Shown: positions 42,696 to 51,382, counted from the first letter of the stretch. The stretch is DNA of 64,000 nucleotides from Bdellovibrio sp. SKB1291214 (GCF_002209355.2 NZ_CP106855.1:62001-126000), one strand, 5' to 3'. The notes: generated by a model not told the origin, from the sequence alone. Numbers and translations are program-made.

Positions 42696-42980
42696 ATGAA
42701 AACATCCAAACATCAAGATGACGTTCAACTAACTAAAAAAGGTCATCCACCTCTTAAAGAAACTTTAGAAACCTTGAAAAAAAATGCAGCACAAATCGCC
42801 GAAGAAAAACAAGGCGGCGATAAATCCGATCACGAATCCATCGATGAATTTCAACAAAAGCCTTTGTCTCCATTAGATAATGCTAAAGGCAAAATTGGTG
42901 TTCCGATTTTACTTTGGTTCATGGGCGTGCCGGGTTTTGCTGTGATTTTACTGTGGTTCTTCTTTTTCCGCGGCGAATAA
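42696..42980 (+). CDS. Small C-terminally anchored membrane protein
   Basis: A 94-residue protein with a charged N-terminal part and a single C-terminal membrane helix (about 69-90, PILLWFMGVPGFAVILLWFF). Its start (HQDDVQLTKKGHPPLKETLE) is like that of the hemerythrin protein encoded just downstream (HPDDIIQLIKKDHKPLKSLL), which suggests a truncated relative fused to an anchor. The iron-ligand His residues of hemerythrin are absent. ATG 42696 has AAGGAG ahead. No family recognised; function unknown. Confidence 0.65.
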   Translation: MKTSKHQDDVQLTKKGHPPLKETLETLKKNAAQIAEEKQGGDKSDHESIDEFQQKPLSPLDNAKGKIGVPILLWFMGVPGFAVILLWFFFFRGE

Positions 42981-43008
42981 CATCCCATTTTACAATCCCA
43001 AAAAACCA

Positions 43009-43047
43009 CACCCAGGGGGCATTAATCCTCTGGGTTATTTATTTTTT
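43009..43047 (+). terminator. Terminator after the small membrane protein
   Basis: ACCCAGGGG and CCTCTGGGT pair with one mismatch, followed by TTATTTATTTTTT. Confidence 0.75.
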
Positions 43048-43135
43048 ACATCCCTAATGTCAATAAAATCCAATTGAGAGGTTTGGCACGGTAGGACCGC
43101 TGATTGCAAAGGGAACCGCTTAGGAGGTACTTGCA

Positions 43136-43660
43136 ATGGAACATCTGAATCATCCCAAAGCTCATCCAGATGACATCATCCAGTTGATCAAAAAAGATCA
43201 CAAACCGTTGAAGAGTCTCCTGGCAATTTTGAAAAACGACAATGTACCGTATCTAGAAAAAAAAGACGCATTCCAAAAACTCGCACCACTGTTAGAGGCC
43301 CACATGAAGCCCGAACAGGAAACATGGTACAAGAGCCTTAAGCATGACCATGCATTCACGGTTGAGATCACAGAAGGCGAATTGGAACATCGCCTGGCCG
43401 ATCAAATTTGCAAGGACATGAAAATAACTACGAATGAACGTTCGTTTATGTCCAAAGCCAAAGTCCTTGCAGAAATGGTTGATCACCATATCAAGGTGGA
43501 AGAAAGGGACCTTCTGCCTGATTTTGAATCTGCCACGACGCTTGATGAACGCATCGAGCTCGGTCTGATTTATTTGGAAATGCAACAGCGAATTGAATCC
43601 CTGCAAAATGCCGAACGCCACCAGTTCTCAGCTTCTTCGCTCAACGATATGCAGGGTTAG
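43136..43660 (+). CDS. Hemerythrin/HHE-domain protein
   Basis: A 174-residue all-helical protein with the HHE pattern: KKDHKPLKSLL, LLEAHMKPEQETWY, MVDHHIKVEERDLLP, where His/Glu residues could bind a di-iron centre. Such proteins bind O2, NO or store iron. No signal peptide, so cytoplasmic. AGGAGG lies ahead of the ATG. Single gene with its own terminator. The upstream small membrane protein resembles its N terminus. Iron binding is a family inference. Confidence 0.85.
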   Translation: MEHLNHPKAHPDDIIQLIKKDHKPLKSLLAILKNDNVPYLEKKDAFQKLAPLLEAHMKPEQETWYKSLKHDHAFTVEITEGELEHRLADQICKDMKITTNERSFMSKAKVLAEMVDHHIKVEERDLLPDFESATTLDERIELGLIYLEMQQRIESLQNAERHQFSASSLNDMQG

Positions 43661-43695
43661 TTACTTCGGCACAGCCGAAGAGAGCCAGAAGCGAA

Positions 43696-43736
43696 AGGGC
43701 GCTCCCGTTTGTGTGTTCGGGAGCGCCCTTTTTTTA
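43696..43736 (+). terminator. Strong terminator after hemerythrin gene
   Basis: AGGGCGCTCCCG and CGGGAGCGCCCT are perfect arms around a 10-base loop, followed by TTTTTT. Confidence 0.9.
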
Positions 43737-43747
43737 ATTTAATTTTT

Positions 43748-43806
43748 CAATGATGTACGGACTTACCTGCGAAGTAAGTAACTACCTTTTAAAGGTAGGG
43801 ACTTAC
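43748..43806. repeat. GTAAGGAC-family intergenic repeat
   Basis: Contains ACTTAC/GTAAGT and a 17-bp palindrome CTACCTTT-T-AAAGGTAG (43782-43798), plus the words ACGGACTTACC and AGGGACTTACTT. It overlaps the stop codon of pgi on the minus strand. It shares these words with 5947-6017 and 47793-47862. Confidence 0.7.
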
Positions 43807-45017
43807 TTTTTAAGTTTTGCTTTTGCCAAAACTTTGCCGGCTTCCACACCTGGCTGATTGAACGCATCGATTTTCAAGTATTCGCCCAAGCCTGCAACGA
43901 CTAATTGCCAGAACATGAACAAGTAACCCAAAGTTTCTTCGTCCAATGTTTTTGTCTTCAAAGTCATGGTGGAAACTCCGTTCGCGACCAGGGCTTCTTG
44001 GGTTGCTAAGGCTTCGGCTTTTAGCAACTCGCCCATCGTGCGACCTTGCAAATCCATGGTTTCTTTAAATTGAGCAGTTTTAATTTTTAGTGAACCGCCC
44101 TCAGCCTCTTCCACGCGTTGGAAGATCACGAATTTATCTTTCGTACCCTCCATCACTTGTTGAAGGATCGAGTGCTGATCAGAAGCACCGATAGCTGCGA
44201 TTGGTGTGGATACGCGAGGAGCTGGAGTTCCAGCACGAGTCACCGGTTTACCCAAAGACTCTGCCCACAACTGAGCAAACCAACCACCAAAATCTTTCAT
44301 ACGAGAACTGTATGACCACAACAATGTGATCCACTCGTCACGACCGTATGATTGAATTACTTGGGCCATTGTTTGAGTCACAGTCGCGGTATCAAGAAGT
44401 GCGCGTTTTGCACCAACACGGAATTTTTCCAGATCCAGGCCCATGAAAGCTGCCGGGAACATACCTACTGGAGAAAGCACAGAGAAACGACCGCCGATAT
44501 CAAGTGGAATCTCACACTCAGGCACATTGTGCTTACGAGCCCACTCCGTCAAAGAACTAGATTTTGTTTCAGAAATGACGATGGAGTTTGTTGGAAGGTG
44601 AAGACCTTCGTCTTTGTACACTTGATCCAGAAGTTCCAAGGCACATAATGATTCAATCGTTGTACCGCTTTTAGAGATAAAGGCCCATGCAACATCTTTG
44701 AGGTCGCCCAACTCATCAATCAAAGTTTCAAATACCAAGGCATCCACGTTATCAACAAAGAAAACGTTGTGAGCGTTGAACACTTCGCGAATAACACGAG
44801 TTCCTAGGGAAGACCCGCCAAGACCGACAATGACTAGTTTTTTAAACTTCGCCGCGAAATCGGCTCCCGTTTTGTGAGATTGTTGCCACAAGTTGATACG
44901 CTCAACAAGTTGTGGGAAGCCGATCTCTTTTCTTTGCAAAAACAATTTCAAAGAAGACTGGCATTCCTGAATAAGATTTTCGGGATTGGTGTGTTTAGCC
45001 TGCGTGATTTCCAACAT
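43803..45017 (-). CDS. pgi: Glucose-6-phosphate isomerase
   Basis: A 404-residue Pgi, interconverting glucose-6-P and fructose-6-P. GLGGSSLGTRVI (phosphate-binding) and FISKSGTTIESLCALEL (SIS fold) are the family markers, and GRFSVLSPVGMFP with a Glu/Arg set follows. It is shorter than the E. coli enzyme (549) and fits the short archaeal/Gram-positive-like class. ATG 45017 is preferred, with AGAG ahead; TTG 45035 is an alternative. Last gene of an operon with the phosphoesterase and coiled-coil genes; works downstream of the ROK kinase. Confidence 0.93.
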   Translation of the reverse strand: MLEITQAKHTNPENLIQECQSSLKLFLQRKEIGFPQLVERINLWQQSHKTGADFAAKFKKLVIVGLGGSSLGTRVIREVFNAHNVFFVDNVDALVFETLIDELGDLKDVAWAFISKSGTTIESLCALELLDQVYKDEGLHLPTNSIVISETKSSSLTEWARKHNVPECEIPLDIGGRFSVLSPVGMFPAAFMGLDLEKFRVGAKRALLDTATVTQTMAQVIQSYGRDEWITLLWSYSSRMKDFGGWFAQLWAESLGKPVTRAGTPAPRVSTPIAAIGASDQHSILQQVMEGTKDKFVIFQRVEEAEGGSLKIKTAQFKETMDLQGRTMGELLKAEALATQEALVANGVSTMTLKTKTLDEETLGYLFMFWQLVVAGLGEYLKIDAFNQPGVEAGKVLAKAKLKK

Positions 45018-45053
45018 CGTGATTCTCTTTTCCAACAGCGGTTGCTGGAAAAA

Positions 45054-46199
45054 CTACGAAATCGCGACGTCTTCCTCGATCCGGTGATAACCCTTCCACT
45101 CTTTCAGACGACCCCGTGGGCGTCCTCCGTCTTCCGGGTATTCAATCAAGCAATAGGTCAGTTTCGTGATTTTTCCAAGTGACACGATATCTAAAGAAGT
45201 GATCTCAGTCCACGTTCCTGTGTTAAAATATTCTTTGTGTTCCGACCATTGACGATACTGGTAAACGTGAGTGTGTCCAAAAACCACCGTATGCACTCGG
45301 TCATCGCCCAGAATTTTACGCGCTGATTCACTCAAATCCGGGAAGATAGCGCTTTCCAGGATGACTTGGATAATCCGTTTCATGGGCCAGTTACGGCGGG
45401 AGTCCTTTACGAACACGCTTCTAAGGAAGTACTTGTTCGCCATAAAGAAAGCTTTGACCATCGTCATGGTTTCATTAAGTAGCGCCCACCGAACCATTTT
45501 ACCAAACGGACGAATTTTATCGATATGGGGATAGGTTTGTTTAATCCTTAACACCACTTCCAAAAAGAAGTGCGAGCCAAACGGCAAATTCAGGATGGGC
45601 TCCACCAAATTCTTTTTTAGGAAAAACTTTTTGGGATCCATACGATTTGCGGCTTCATGCATGTGACCGTGTTCGATATGCACCCCATCAAAGAAGTACA
45701 CGATGTTTTTAAAACGAACTGGCGCACCCACCACTTGATTCACATAGGCCCGACAAGCAGGCCACAGCATCCCTTGATCGTGATTTCCCACGATATAGGT
45801 GATTGATTTTCCAGGCTTGGCAGCAAACTCCGCCATGGCTTTAAAGACGTTCTCATGGCCTTTAACGATGTCTTTCAGAATATCAAGAGTCACAGCCTCC
45901 GTGATAACGGAGAGGAAGTGCCCTTTGTAATCGCACTGCAAGAAGTTAAAGAAGTCGCCGTTGATAATGAGTTCTACTTCATAATCACGGTACACACCTG
46001 TTGAATAGTAATGGATGAATTCTACGAGTTTATCGCCGTAGTAAAACTCCTCGAGAGAGTTGATCCCACCTTCCGCCAAAAGGCGTCCCTTGCCCAGATG
46101 CAAATCGCTGATAACCACCTTAATTTTTTTAACAGGTGCGGGCTTGGCAACGACTGCGCCGCCTTCGCTGGATTCTGCTACGGGTGATGTGGGTTCCAT
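45054..46199 (-). CDS. Calcineurin-like metallophosphoesterase
   Basis: A 381-residue cytoplasmic phosphoesterase. Metal-ligand motifs in order: VISDLHLGKGR, NGDFFNFL, VGNHDQGM, and VFGHTHVYQ near the end. The set matches UDP-2,3-diacylglucosamine hydrolase (LpxH)-like and other calcineurin-fold enzymes, but the protein is longer than LpxH (240) with an insert of about 90 residues around 190-280. Substrate therefore unknown; lipid A or a phosphorylated nucleotide is possible. It starts 6 bases after the coiled-coil gene and is followed by pgi. Confidence 0.85.
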   Translation of the reverse strand: MEPTSPVAESSEGGAVVAKPAPVKKIKVVISDLHLGKGRLLAEGGINSLEEFYYGDKLVEFIHYYSTGVYRDYEVELIINGDFFNFLQCDYKGHFLSVITEAVTLDILKDIVKGHENVFKAMAEFAAKPGKSITYIVGNHDQGMLWPACRAYVNQVVGAPVRFKNIVYFFDGVHIEHGHMHEAANRMDPKKFFLKKNLVEPILNLPFGSHFFLEVVLRIKQTYPHIDKIRPFGKMVRWALLNETMTMVKAFFMANKYFLRSVFVKDSRRNWPMKRIIQVILESAIFPDLSESARKILGDDRVHTVVFGHTHVYQYRQWSEHKEYFNTGTWTEITSLDIVSLGKITKLTYCLIEYPEDGGRPRGRLKEWKGYHRIEEDVAIS

Positions 46200-46205
46200 G
46201 AATTC

Positions 46206-47597
46206 CTACTCAGCTTTTTTGAGTGGAACCGGGCCGCTTTCATCTTTGACTTCCAAATTCGAAAGAGCCAAACGTAGAGCACGCTCTGTACGTTTGAATT
46301 GGTCCTGATTCCCCTCGATAGTCTTGTTCAACTCAAGACACTTGTTACGATAATTATCGAGTTCCTGGGAAAGCTGATCAATCTTTCTTTTCTGGTCAAG
46401 GATATACTCATCTTTGGACCGAACTAAAGCGGCTTTCTCGGCGCGCAATAGCTCTAGACGATTTTCCAGTTCGCGTTCACGAACACGGATCTTTTTGAAA
46501 TCTGATTTAAGTCGGGTTTCCAGCTCTTCGACTTTAACGCGAGCCTTAGCCACTTCGTTTTCTTTGTATTGAAGGTTCCCCTTCAAAATCAAGATCTCGC
46601 TTTGGAAGGATTCGCGGTCTTCCGCTTTCTCTTTCTCCACAGCGACGATGCGCACACCCAGTTCGTCTGTTCGCGAACGAATGATTTCACCAGCCGAAGC
46701 AAGCTCTTCATTTTCTGAGCGCAAAAACTCAACTTCTTTTTCAAGTTCAAGAATGCGTTGCTGTGCTAGTTTCAAATTTTCGGCCTGAGCTAACGAAGCA
46801 TCAACCGATGTCATAACGTTAGCAGAACCCGCGCGGTTGCTGCCGCGGAAATTACCAACGCTGACTTTCACATCAACATCATTGTTCTTACGACCACCCA
46901 CACGGGCATTCGCAAAGCCAGATACTGCCAGAGTGCGATCTGCATCTGTACCAGCACCTGTCATTTTAGAACTTGTTAAATTCAAATCTTGGATAGAGAC
47001 AGTTTTATCTTCTTTTGGATTTTCACCCAAAGAAGCTGCCAAGTTATCCACCGGACTTGTAAAGTCGTCCTGGTAAGCAGAGGATGCTGGCACATAAGGC
47101 ACATCATCCGTCGGCGTTGGCATTTCTACCACCACCTCACTTGGTTCATCATCAAGGCTTTCGGCAGCTTGATAACCACCCTCGCTGGAAGGGCCTTGAT
47201 ACTTCTCTTCAGCGGGAGCTTCATAAACTGGGTATTCAGGACGAGCAGGGATATCAAAACCAACGGGTTTTTCCCCATCAAGCATTTCATCACCCGAGGC
47301 GAATTCTTCAATGCTTTGATTTGTATAATCGTCTTCTTCTTCATGGCTAGAGTATTCATCAGCTGGGCTACCGAACTCAGACGCATCGATTTCTGCGCCC
47401 ACGTCTTTTTCAAGACCTGCCCACATATCATCACCACCGCCATCAGATGACGGTGATTGATGGAAGTTCGTCGGCTCTTCAGACGACTCGCTTGCATTTT
47501 GATGGAACGAACCATCCTCTTGAATCCCGCGGACATCGTCCATCAGTGATTCAATCAGATTTTCCGCTGCTGAAGATTTCTTTTTTCTCTTAGACAT
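46206..47597 (-). CDS. Acidic protein with long C-terminal coiled coil
   Basis: A 463-residue soluble protein with no recognised domain. The N terminus is basic (MSKRKKKSSAAENLIE), then an acidic Ser/Glu/Asp/Pro-rich region that is probably disordered (about 25-200), a short conserved-looking stretch (RTLAVSGFANARVGGRKNND), and a coiled coil from about 265 to 455 (LKLAQQRILELEKEVEFLRS on). It resembles scaffold or polarity proteins by layout only. First gene of an operon with the phosphoesterase and pgi. The upstream region holds tandem repeats. Confidence 0.7.
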   Translation of the reverse strand: MSKRKKKSSAAENLIESLMDDVRGIQEDGSFHQNASESSEEPTNFHQSPSSDGGGDDMWAGLEKDVGAEIDASEFGSPADEYSSHEEEDDYTNQSIEEFASGDEMLDGEKPVGFDIPARPEYPVYEAPAEEKYQGPSSEGGYQAAESLDDEPSEVVVEMPTPTDDVPYVPASSAYQDDFTSPVDNLAASLGENPKEDKTVSIQDLNLTSSKMTGAGTDADRTLAVSGFANARVGGRKNNDVDVKVSVGNFRGSNRAGSANVMTSVDASLAQAENLKLAQQRILELEKEVEFLRSENEELASAGEIIRSRTDELGVRIVAVEKEKAEDRESFQSEILILKGNLQYKENEVAKARVKVEELETRLKSDFKKIRVRERELENRLELLRAEKAALVRSKDEYILDQKRKIDQLSQELDNYRNKCLELNKTIEGNQDQFKRTERALRLALSNLEVKDESGPVPLKKAE

Positions 47598-47792
47598 ACC
47601 AATGGAATTATCGGAAATTCCTCAACTTCTCTAAAGCTAGTCTCGCCCGATTGCACGAGTGAACTCACTTCCTGGCACAACGTCCAGCGAAAGCACGTAA
47701 GTCCCTACTTCGCCAAGGGACGGCCTTACCGTCTTCCTCCGAAATCGCAAACAATTCTCGTAAATCCCTCTCATTATGAGACGAAAAAGATA

Positions 47793-47862
47793 CGTCTTTG
47801 CCTAGCAGGTAAGGACGTACCTTTTTTCGCGTCTTTGCCTAGCAGGTAAGGACGTACCTTTT
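47793..47862. repeat. Tandem pair of 33-bp direct repeats
   Basis: Copies at 47793-47825 and 47830-47862 are identical over 33 bases (period 37) and contain CCTAGCAGGTAAGGACGTAC. This is the same GTAAGGAC/GTACC family as at 5947 and 43748. Two copies with a 4-base gap do not make a CRISPR array. Confidence 0.85.
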
Positions 47863-47890
47863 ATCGCAGGACCCCGACGTCTCATTTATT

Positions 47891-47923
47891 TATATTGTGT
47901 ACAATTTAATTGCACACAATATA
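47891..47923. promoter_or_regulatory. OhrR operator
   Basis: A 33-bp near-palindrome with one mismatch. Its core TACAATTTAATTGCA (47900-47914) matches the OhrR box TACAATT-n-AATTGTA of Bacillus and Xanthomonas. Lies 20 bases before the ohrR start, with AAAAGGGAG between them. Confidence 0.85.
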
Positions 47924-47943
47924 AAAGGGAGTAGGATGGGGTT

Positions 47944-48396
47944 ATGAACAAGAAACTGCTTTTAGAAAATCAGTTGTGCTTCCCGATCTACGCGGCCTCC
48001 CGTTTGATCACTCAGCTTTATACTGAACACTTTAAAGCGTTTGACCTAACTTATCCGCAGTACTTGGTATTTATGGTTTTGTGGGAAAAAGCTCCGCGCA
48101 AGGTGACAGAAATAGCGGATCTGTTGCTGCTAGATACGGGAACGATCACTCCCCTCATTAAACGCATGGAAAAGCGCGGATGGGTGGAGCGCAAACGTTC
48201 GACCCAGGACGAGCGTTCCGTTGAAGTTCATCTGACAGCTGAAGGGCGCAAGATGGAAAAGAACTTTTCCTCGGTACCCGACGCGATGGTTTGCAATCTG
48301 AATTGCAAACGCAGTGAGCTCGACAGTCTTCGAGCCAGTTTAATTAAGTTAAATGAGCAAATGAAAATTACCTTAGAAGGAGGTCATCATGAGTAA
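47944..48396 (+). CDS. ohrR: MarR-family organic hydroperoxide sensor OhrR
   Basis: A 150-residue MarR-type repressor. The redox Cys12 in ENQLCFPIYAASRLI matches the peroxide-sensing Cys of OhrR; two further Cys (117 and 121) near the C terminus fit the 2-Cys type that forms a disulfide. The winged helix is visible (VTEIADLLLLDTGTITPLIK, RSTQDERS). It would repress ohrR-ohr until organic peroxide oxidises Cys12. The last 8 bases overlap ohr. An OhrR box precedes the gene, so it is autoregulated. Confidence 0.95.
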   Translation: MNKKLLLENQLCFPIYAASRLITQLYTEHFKAFDLTYPQYLVFMVLWEKAPRKVTEIADLLLLDTGTITPLIKRMEKRGWVERKRSTQDERSVEVHLTAEGRKMEKNFSSVPDAMVCNLNCKRSELDSLRASLIKLNEQMKITLEGGHHE

Positions 48397-48802
48397 GCTC
48401 TATACTGCAGTGGCAACTGCAAATGGTGGACGTAACGGTAAAGTAGAAAGCTCCGACGGCGTCCTTAATCTTGAAGTGCGCATCCCTAAAGAAATGGGCG
48501 GTTCGGGCGGTGCTTTTACCAATCCGGAGCAACTGTTCGCGGCGGGATATGCGGCGTGTTTTGATAGCGCACTTAATTTCGTGGCCATGCAACAGAAATT
48601 AAAAATTACTTCGGCTGTAACTGCTGAGGTTGGTATCGGGCCAAATGATAAAGGTGGCTTTGCCCTGGCGGTTAAGCTGCGTGCGAAAATCGAAGGCATC
48701 GAACGCGCCATCGCCCACCAGCTTTTGGATACAGCCCACTTGGTGTGCCCTTATTCCAATGCCACTCGAGGCAATATCCCCGTAACCATTGAGCTTGTCT
48801 GA
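48389..48802 (+). CDS. ohr: Organic hydroperoxide resistance protein
   Basis: A 137-residue Ohr peroxidase that reduces organic and lipid hydroperoxides using lipoylated donors. The two catalytic Cys are C57 (GYAACFDSAL) and C120 (LVCPYSNATRGN). No signal peptide; cytoplasmic. AAGGAGG lies ahead of the ATG, within the end of ohrR. The dihydrolipoamide dehydrogenase and lipoylated E2 it may use as reductants are encoded at 2.8-5.9 kb in this window; that link is general knowledge of the family. Confidence 0.96.
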   Translation: MSKLYTAVATANGGRNGKVESSDGVLNLEVRIPKEMGGSGGAFTNPEQLFAAGYAACFDSALNFVAMQQKLKITSAVTAEVGIGPNDKGGFALAVKLRAKIEGIERAIAHQLLDTAHLVCPYSNATRGNIPVTIELV

Positions 48803-48841
48803 ACCCCTCCCGGAAAAGGATTAAGACAACATAAAAAATAA

Positions 48842-48868
48842 AAAAGGCAGGTTCACCACCTGCCTTTT
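48842..48868. terminator. Terminator between ohr and the PfkB kinase gene
   Basis: AAAAGGCAGGT and ACCTGCCTTTT are perfect arms around TCACC-type loop; the A and T runs allow use on both strands, and the flanking genes are convergent. Confidence 0.85.
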
Positions 48869-48926
48869 ACTTTTCAGCTTGGCCCTTTTTAGTGAGGCCA
48901 CCGCCGACGAATATAAAATCTGAAAC

Positions 48927-49835
48927 TTAAACCGTGATAACTTTTTTGTATTCAGCCAGACGCTTTTCCAAGTCTGCCAAAGTCACTTTTGAAAGAGCTT
49001 TGACAGAGAAATCTTGGATCGTGTGAGAAGCCATCATTGAACCCATGATGCAAGCTTGTTTCAAGGTGTTCACTGTTGGAACTTCTTTTTGAGCTGCGAT
49101 GTAACCGAAGAAACCACCGGCGAAAGTATCACCTGCACCAGTTGGATCGATCACTGTTGGGATCGGCATTGCTGGCAAGATAAAGTATCCAGCTTCTTTC
49201 GTGTACATTGCAAAACCATATTCACCACGTTTGATAACGACTGCAGAAGGTCCCATCGCCGTGATCAATGGAGCTGCAGAGATCGCGTTTGAAGCACCAG
49301 TAAGCATTTTTGCTTCAGTTTCATTGATTAATACCAAGTTCACTTTTTTAACTACTTCAAGCAAAGCGTCTTTCTTGATATTGATCCAAAGATTCATTGT
49401 ATCAAGACCTACGAATTTAGGCTGTTTTACTTGAGACAAAACTTGCAATTGAAGTTCTGGAGCAATGTTTGCCAAGAATACGAAAGAAGAGTCTTTGTAG
49501 TGCTCTGGCAATTGCGGATTGAAATGCTCGAACACGTTCAACTCTGTGTTCAGAGTTTTCGCTTCGTTCATGTCACCTTCATATGATCCAGCCCAGTGGA
49601 ATGTCTTACCAGGAACTTTCGAAAGCCCTGTTAAATCAACGCCGCGGTTGTTTAATAGATCGTAGTCCTTTTGGTCGTAGTCTTCACCAACAACACCGAC
49701 AACACGCACTTTAGAAAACAAAGACGCTGCCAAAGAGAAGTAATTCGCAGAACCACCCAAAGCACGGTCTGCTTTGCCAGATGGAGTTTGAATTGAGTCG
49801 TATGCAAGGCTTCCTACTACTAAAATTTCAGACAT
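48927..49835 (-). CDS. PfkB-family carbohydrate/nucleoside kinase
   Basis: A 302-residue ribokinase-like kinase. Start VVGSLAYDSIQTP and ALGGSANYFSLAAS are the N-terminal signature, and VIDPTGAGDTFAGGFFG is the catalytic GAGD motif. The family phosphorylates sugars or nucleosides; specificity cannot be read. A His/Trp-containing segment FHWAGSYEGDMNE and the presence of a NEAK-like patch make adenosine or ribose kinase possible. It is downstream of rlmN on the same strand, 85 bases apart with a stem between, so probably a separate unit. Confidence 0.88.
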   Translation of the reverse strand: MSEILVVGSLAYDSIQTPSGKADRALGGSANYFSLAASLFSKVRVVGVVGEDYDQKDYDLLNNRGVDLTGLSKVPGKTFHWAGSYEGDMNEAKTLNTELNVFEHFNPQLPEHYKDSSFVFLANIAPELQLQVLSQVKQPKFVGLDTMNLWINIKKDALLEVVKKVNLVLINETEAKMLTGASNAISAAPLITAMGPSAVVIKRGEYGFAMYTKEAGYFILPAMPIPTVIDPTGAGDTFAGGFFGYIAAQKEVPTVNTLKQACIMGSMMASHTIQDFSVKALSKVTLADLEKRLAEYKKVITV

Positions 49836-49919
49836 TTTAAATTCTCCGGGATGATTCTACTCCGGCGGCGCCAGAGTGTAAGTCAGTAAGCGCTTTGGTT
49901 TTTCAAAGCGCTTTGAAGA

Positions 49920-51176
49920 CTAATTAAGTTCTGTTTCGTTTTCAAAGCTCATTGCAGCAAATGCCGCATTTTTAGCCGCATGTTCTGCTTTATGCTCTGC
50001 CATCAACTGCCGTTTTGCTTTTGGCATACCCGCCAGTTGAGAGTTGGAGATATCCATCGTCGCGTTTTCTTCTTTGTGCGTGCTGTTCAATTGACCGCAA
50101 GCTGCGAAGATATCGCGTCCCATAGAACGACGAAGAAGGACATGACAACCTAAGCGATTTAATTCCGTGTGGAAGGCTTCGATTGTGGCGTCAGAAGGAC
50201 GCTCGTAGGGAGCACCCGGATGTTCGTTGAAAGGAATGATATTGATTTTGCATGGCACACCACGAGTCAACTTCGCCACTTGGCGCGCATTTTCGATGGA
50301 ATCCGTTACACCTTTTAACATCACGTATTCAAACGTGACCTTGTCGCCAGTTTTGTCAGTGTACTGCTTACAAGCTTCCAGCAACATTGTCGTGTTCCAT
50401 TTTTTATTGATCGGCATAACTTGGCTGCGGATTTCGTCAGTTGGAGCATTCAAACTCACCGCCAAACGAACTTTCGCATCAGCGATACGCCACATTTCTG
50501 GAACGATACCAGAAGTTGAAACCGTGATTTTCTTACGGGACAAATTAATACCCCATGGAGAATGGATCACGTCGATCGTTTTGAAAACTGCTTCTGGATT
50601 GTCCAAAGGTTCGCCCATACCCATGAAAACGATGTTCGTGATGCGTTGACCTTCAGCCAAAGAATCATGAACTTGCATGAACTGACCCACGATGTCTTCG
50701 GTACGAAGTCTGCGCTTTAATTTTTGCTTACCGGTGAAACAGAATTTGCAGCCAATATTGCAGCCCACTTCAGAAGAAATACAAAGAGTCAGACGACCCT
50801 CAGAAGGAATCACCACGGACTCAACGCTTTGGTTATCGCCCATGTCGAAAAGGAACTTTTGAGTTCCGTCGACAGATTTCAAGTGAGTCAAAGTTTTAGG
50901 AAGTTCGAAAGAAAGAAGTTTTGGAAGTTCCGCGCGGAAGTCCTTAGACAGGTTTGACATTTGTTCCGGATCTGTCACGCGTTGCTCGTAAACCCATTTG
51001 AAGATTTGTTGAGCACGGAATTGCTCTTTGCCTTTACCTTTTAGGTAGGCTTTCAAATCTTCCAAAGTCATGGAATAGAAGTTTGCGGGTTTGTTCTCTA
51101 GGGGCTTTGCGACGTTGTCGTCAGTGTAATTGATTGGCGCAAGAGTCGCGCTTGTCGTCGCTTCAGTGAATTCCAT
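49920..51176 (-). CDS. rlmN: 23S rRNA/tRNA adenine-C2 methyltransferase RlmN
   Basis: A 418-residue radical SAM enzyme that makes m2A2503 in 23S rRNA and m2A37 in tRNA. The cluster motif is C139-x3-C143-x2-C146 in GCNIGCKFCFTG; the second catalytic Cys is in RDIFAACGQL. An N-terminal helical domain (MTLEDLKAYLKGKGKEQFR) precedes it. The first 30 residues and the last 60 (an Ala/Glu/Lys-rich tail) are extra compared with E. coli RlmN (384). GAGGAG lies ahead of the start. Single gene. Confidence 0.95.
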   Translation of the reverse strand: MEFTEATTSATLAPINYTDDNVAKPLENKPANFYSMTLEDLKAYLKGKGKEQFRAQQIFKWVYEQRVTDPEQMSNLSKDFRAELPKLLSFELPKTLTHLKSVDGTQKFLFDMGDNQSVESVVIPSEGRLTLCISSEVGCNIGCKFCFTGKQKLKRRLRTEDIVGQFMQVHDSLAEGQRITNIVFMGMGEPLDNPEAVFKTIDVIHSPWGINLSRKKITVSTSGIVPEMWRIADAKVRLAVSLNAPTDEIRSQVMPINKKWNTTMLLEACKQYTDKTGDKVTFEYVMLKGVTDSIENARQVAKLTRGVPCKINIIPFNEHPGAPYERPSDATIEAFHTELNRLGCHVLLRRSMGRDIFAACGQLNSTHKEENATMDISNSQLAGMPKAKRQLMAEHKAEHAAKNAAFAAMSFENETELN

Positions 51177-51318
51177 CTAAGGGCTCCTCGGCTTATTACA
51201 GCCATGCTTGTTACAGCTGGGACTTTCGTGGTCCCGTTAAGTTAAGGATATGAGCGGGGTTTGTAGCACAGCGAGCCCAGAACGCCTAGCAATTCCTCTG
51301 ATTTCACAGGTTTAGCCA

Positions 51319-51345
51319 ATAAAAAAGGCTCTTAAAAAGAGCCTT
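51319..51345 (-). terminator. Terminator of the duplicated-domain gene
   Basis: On the minus strand AAGGCTCTT and AAGAGCCTT form a stem followed by a run of T, about 40 bases after the stop of the upstream gene. Confidence 0.8.
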
Positions 51346-51382
51346 CCTTGCAAAAATTGCTTAATTGACCAGAGCTTAGTGG

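Larger units (their letters stand above)
47598..47943. other. 346-bp intergenic region with repeats and an OhrR box
   Basis: No gene. It holds GTAAGTCCCTAC-type words (47698-47745), the tandem 33-bp repeat listed next, an 8-bp inverted pair ATGAGACG/CGTCTCAT (47776-47783, 47878-47885) enclosing that repeat, then the ohrR operator. Confidence 0.65.

Noticed and set aside
43085-43110. TGGCAC before the hemerythrin gene as a sigma-54 promoter
   Set aside because: The TTGC element is not at the required spacing, unlike at 19084.
47793-47862. Possible CRISPR array
   Set aside because: Only two copies with a 4-base gap and no cas genes; it is a tandem repeat.
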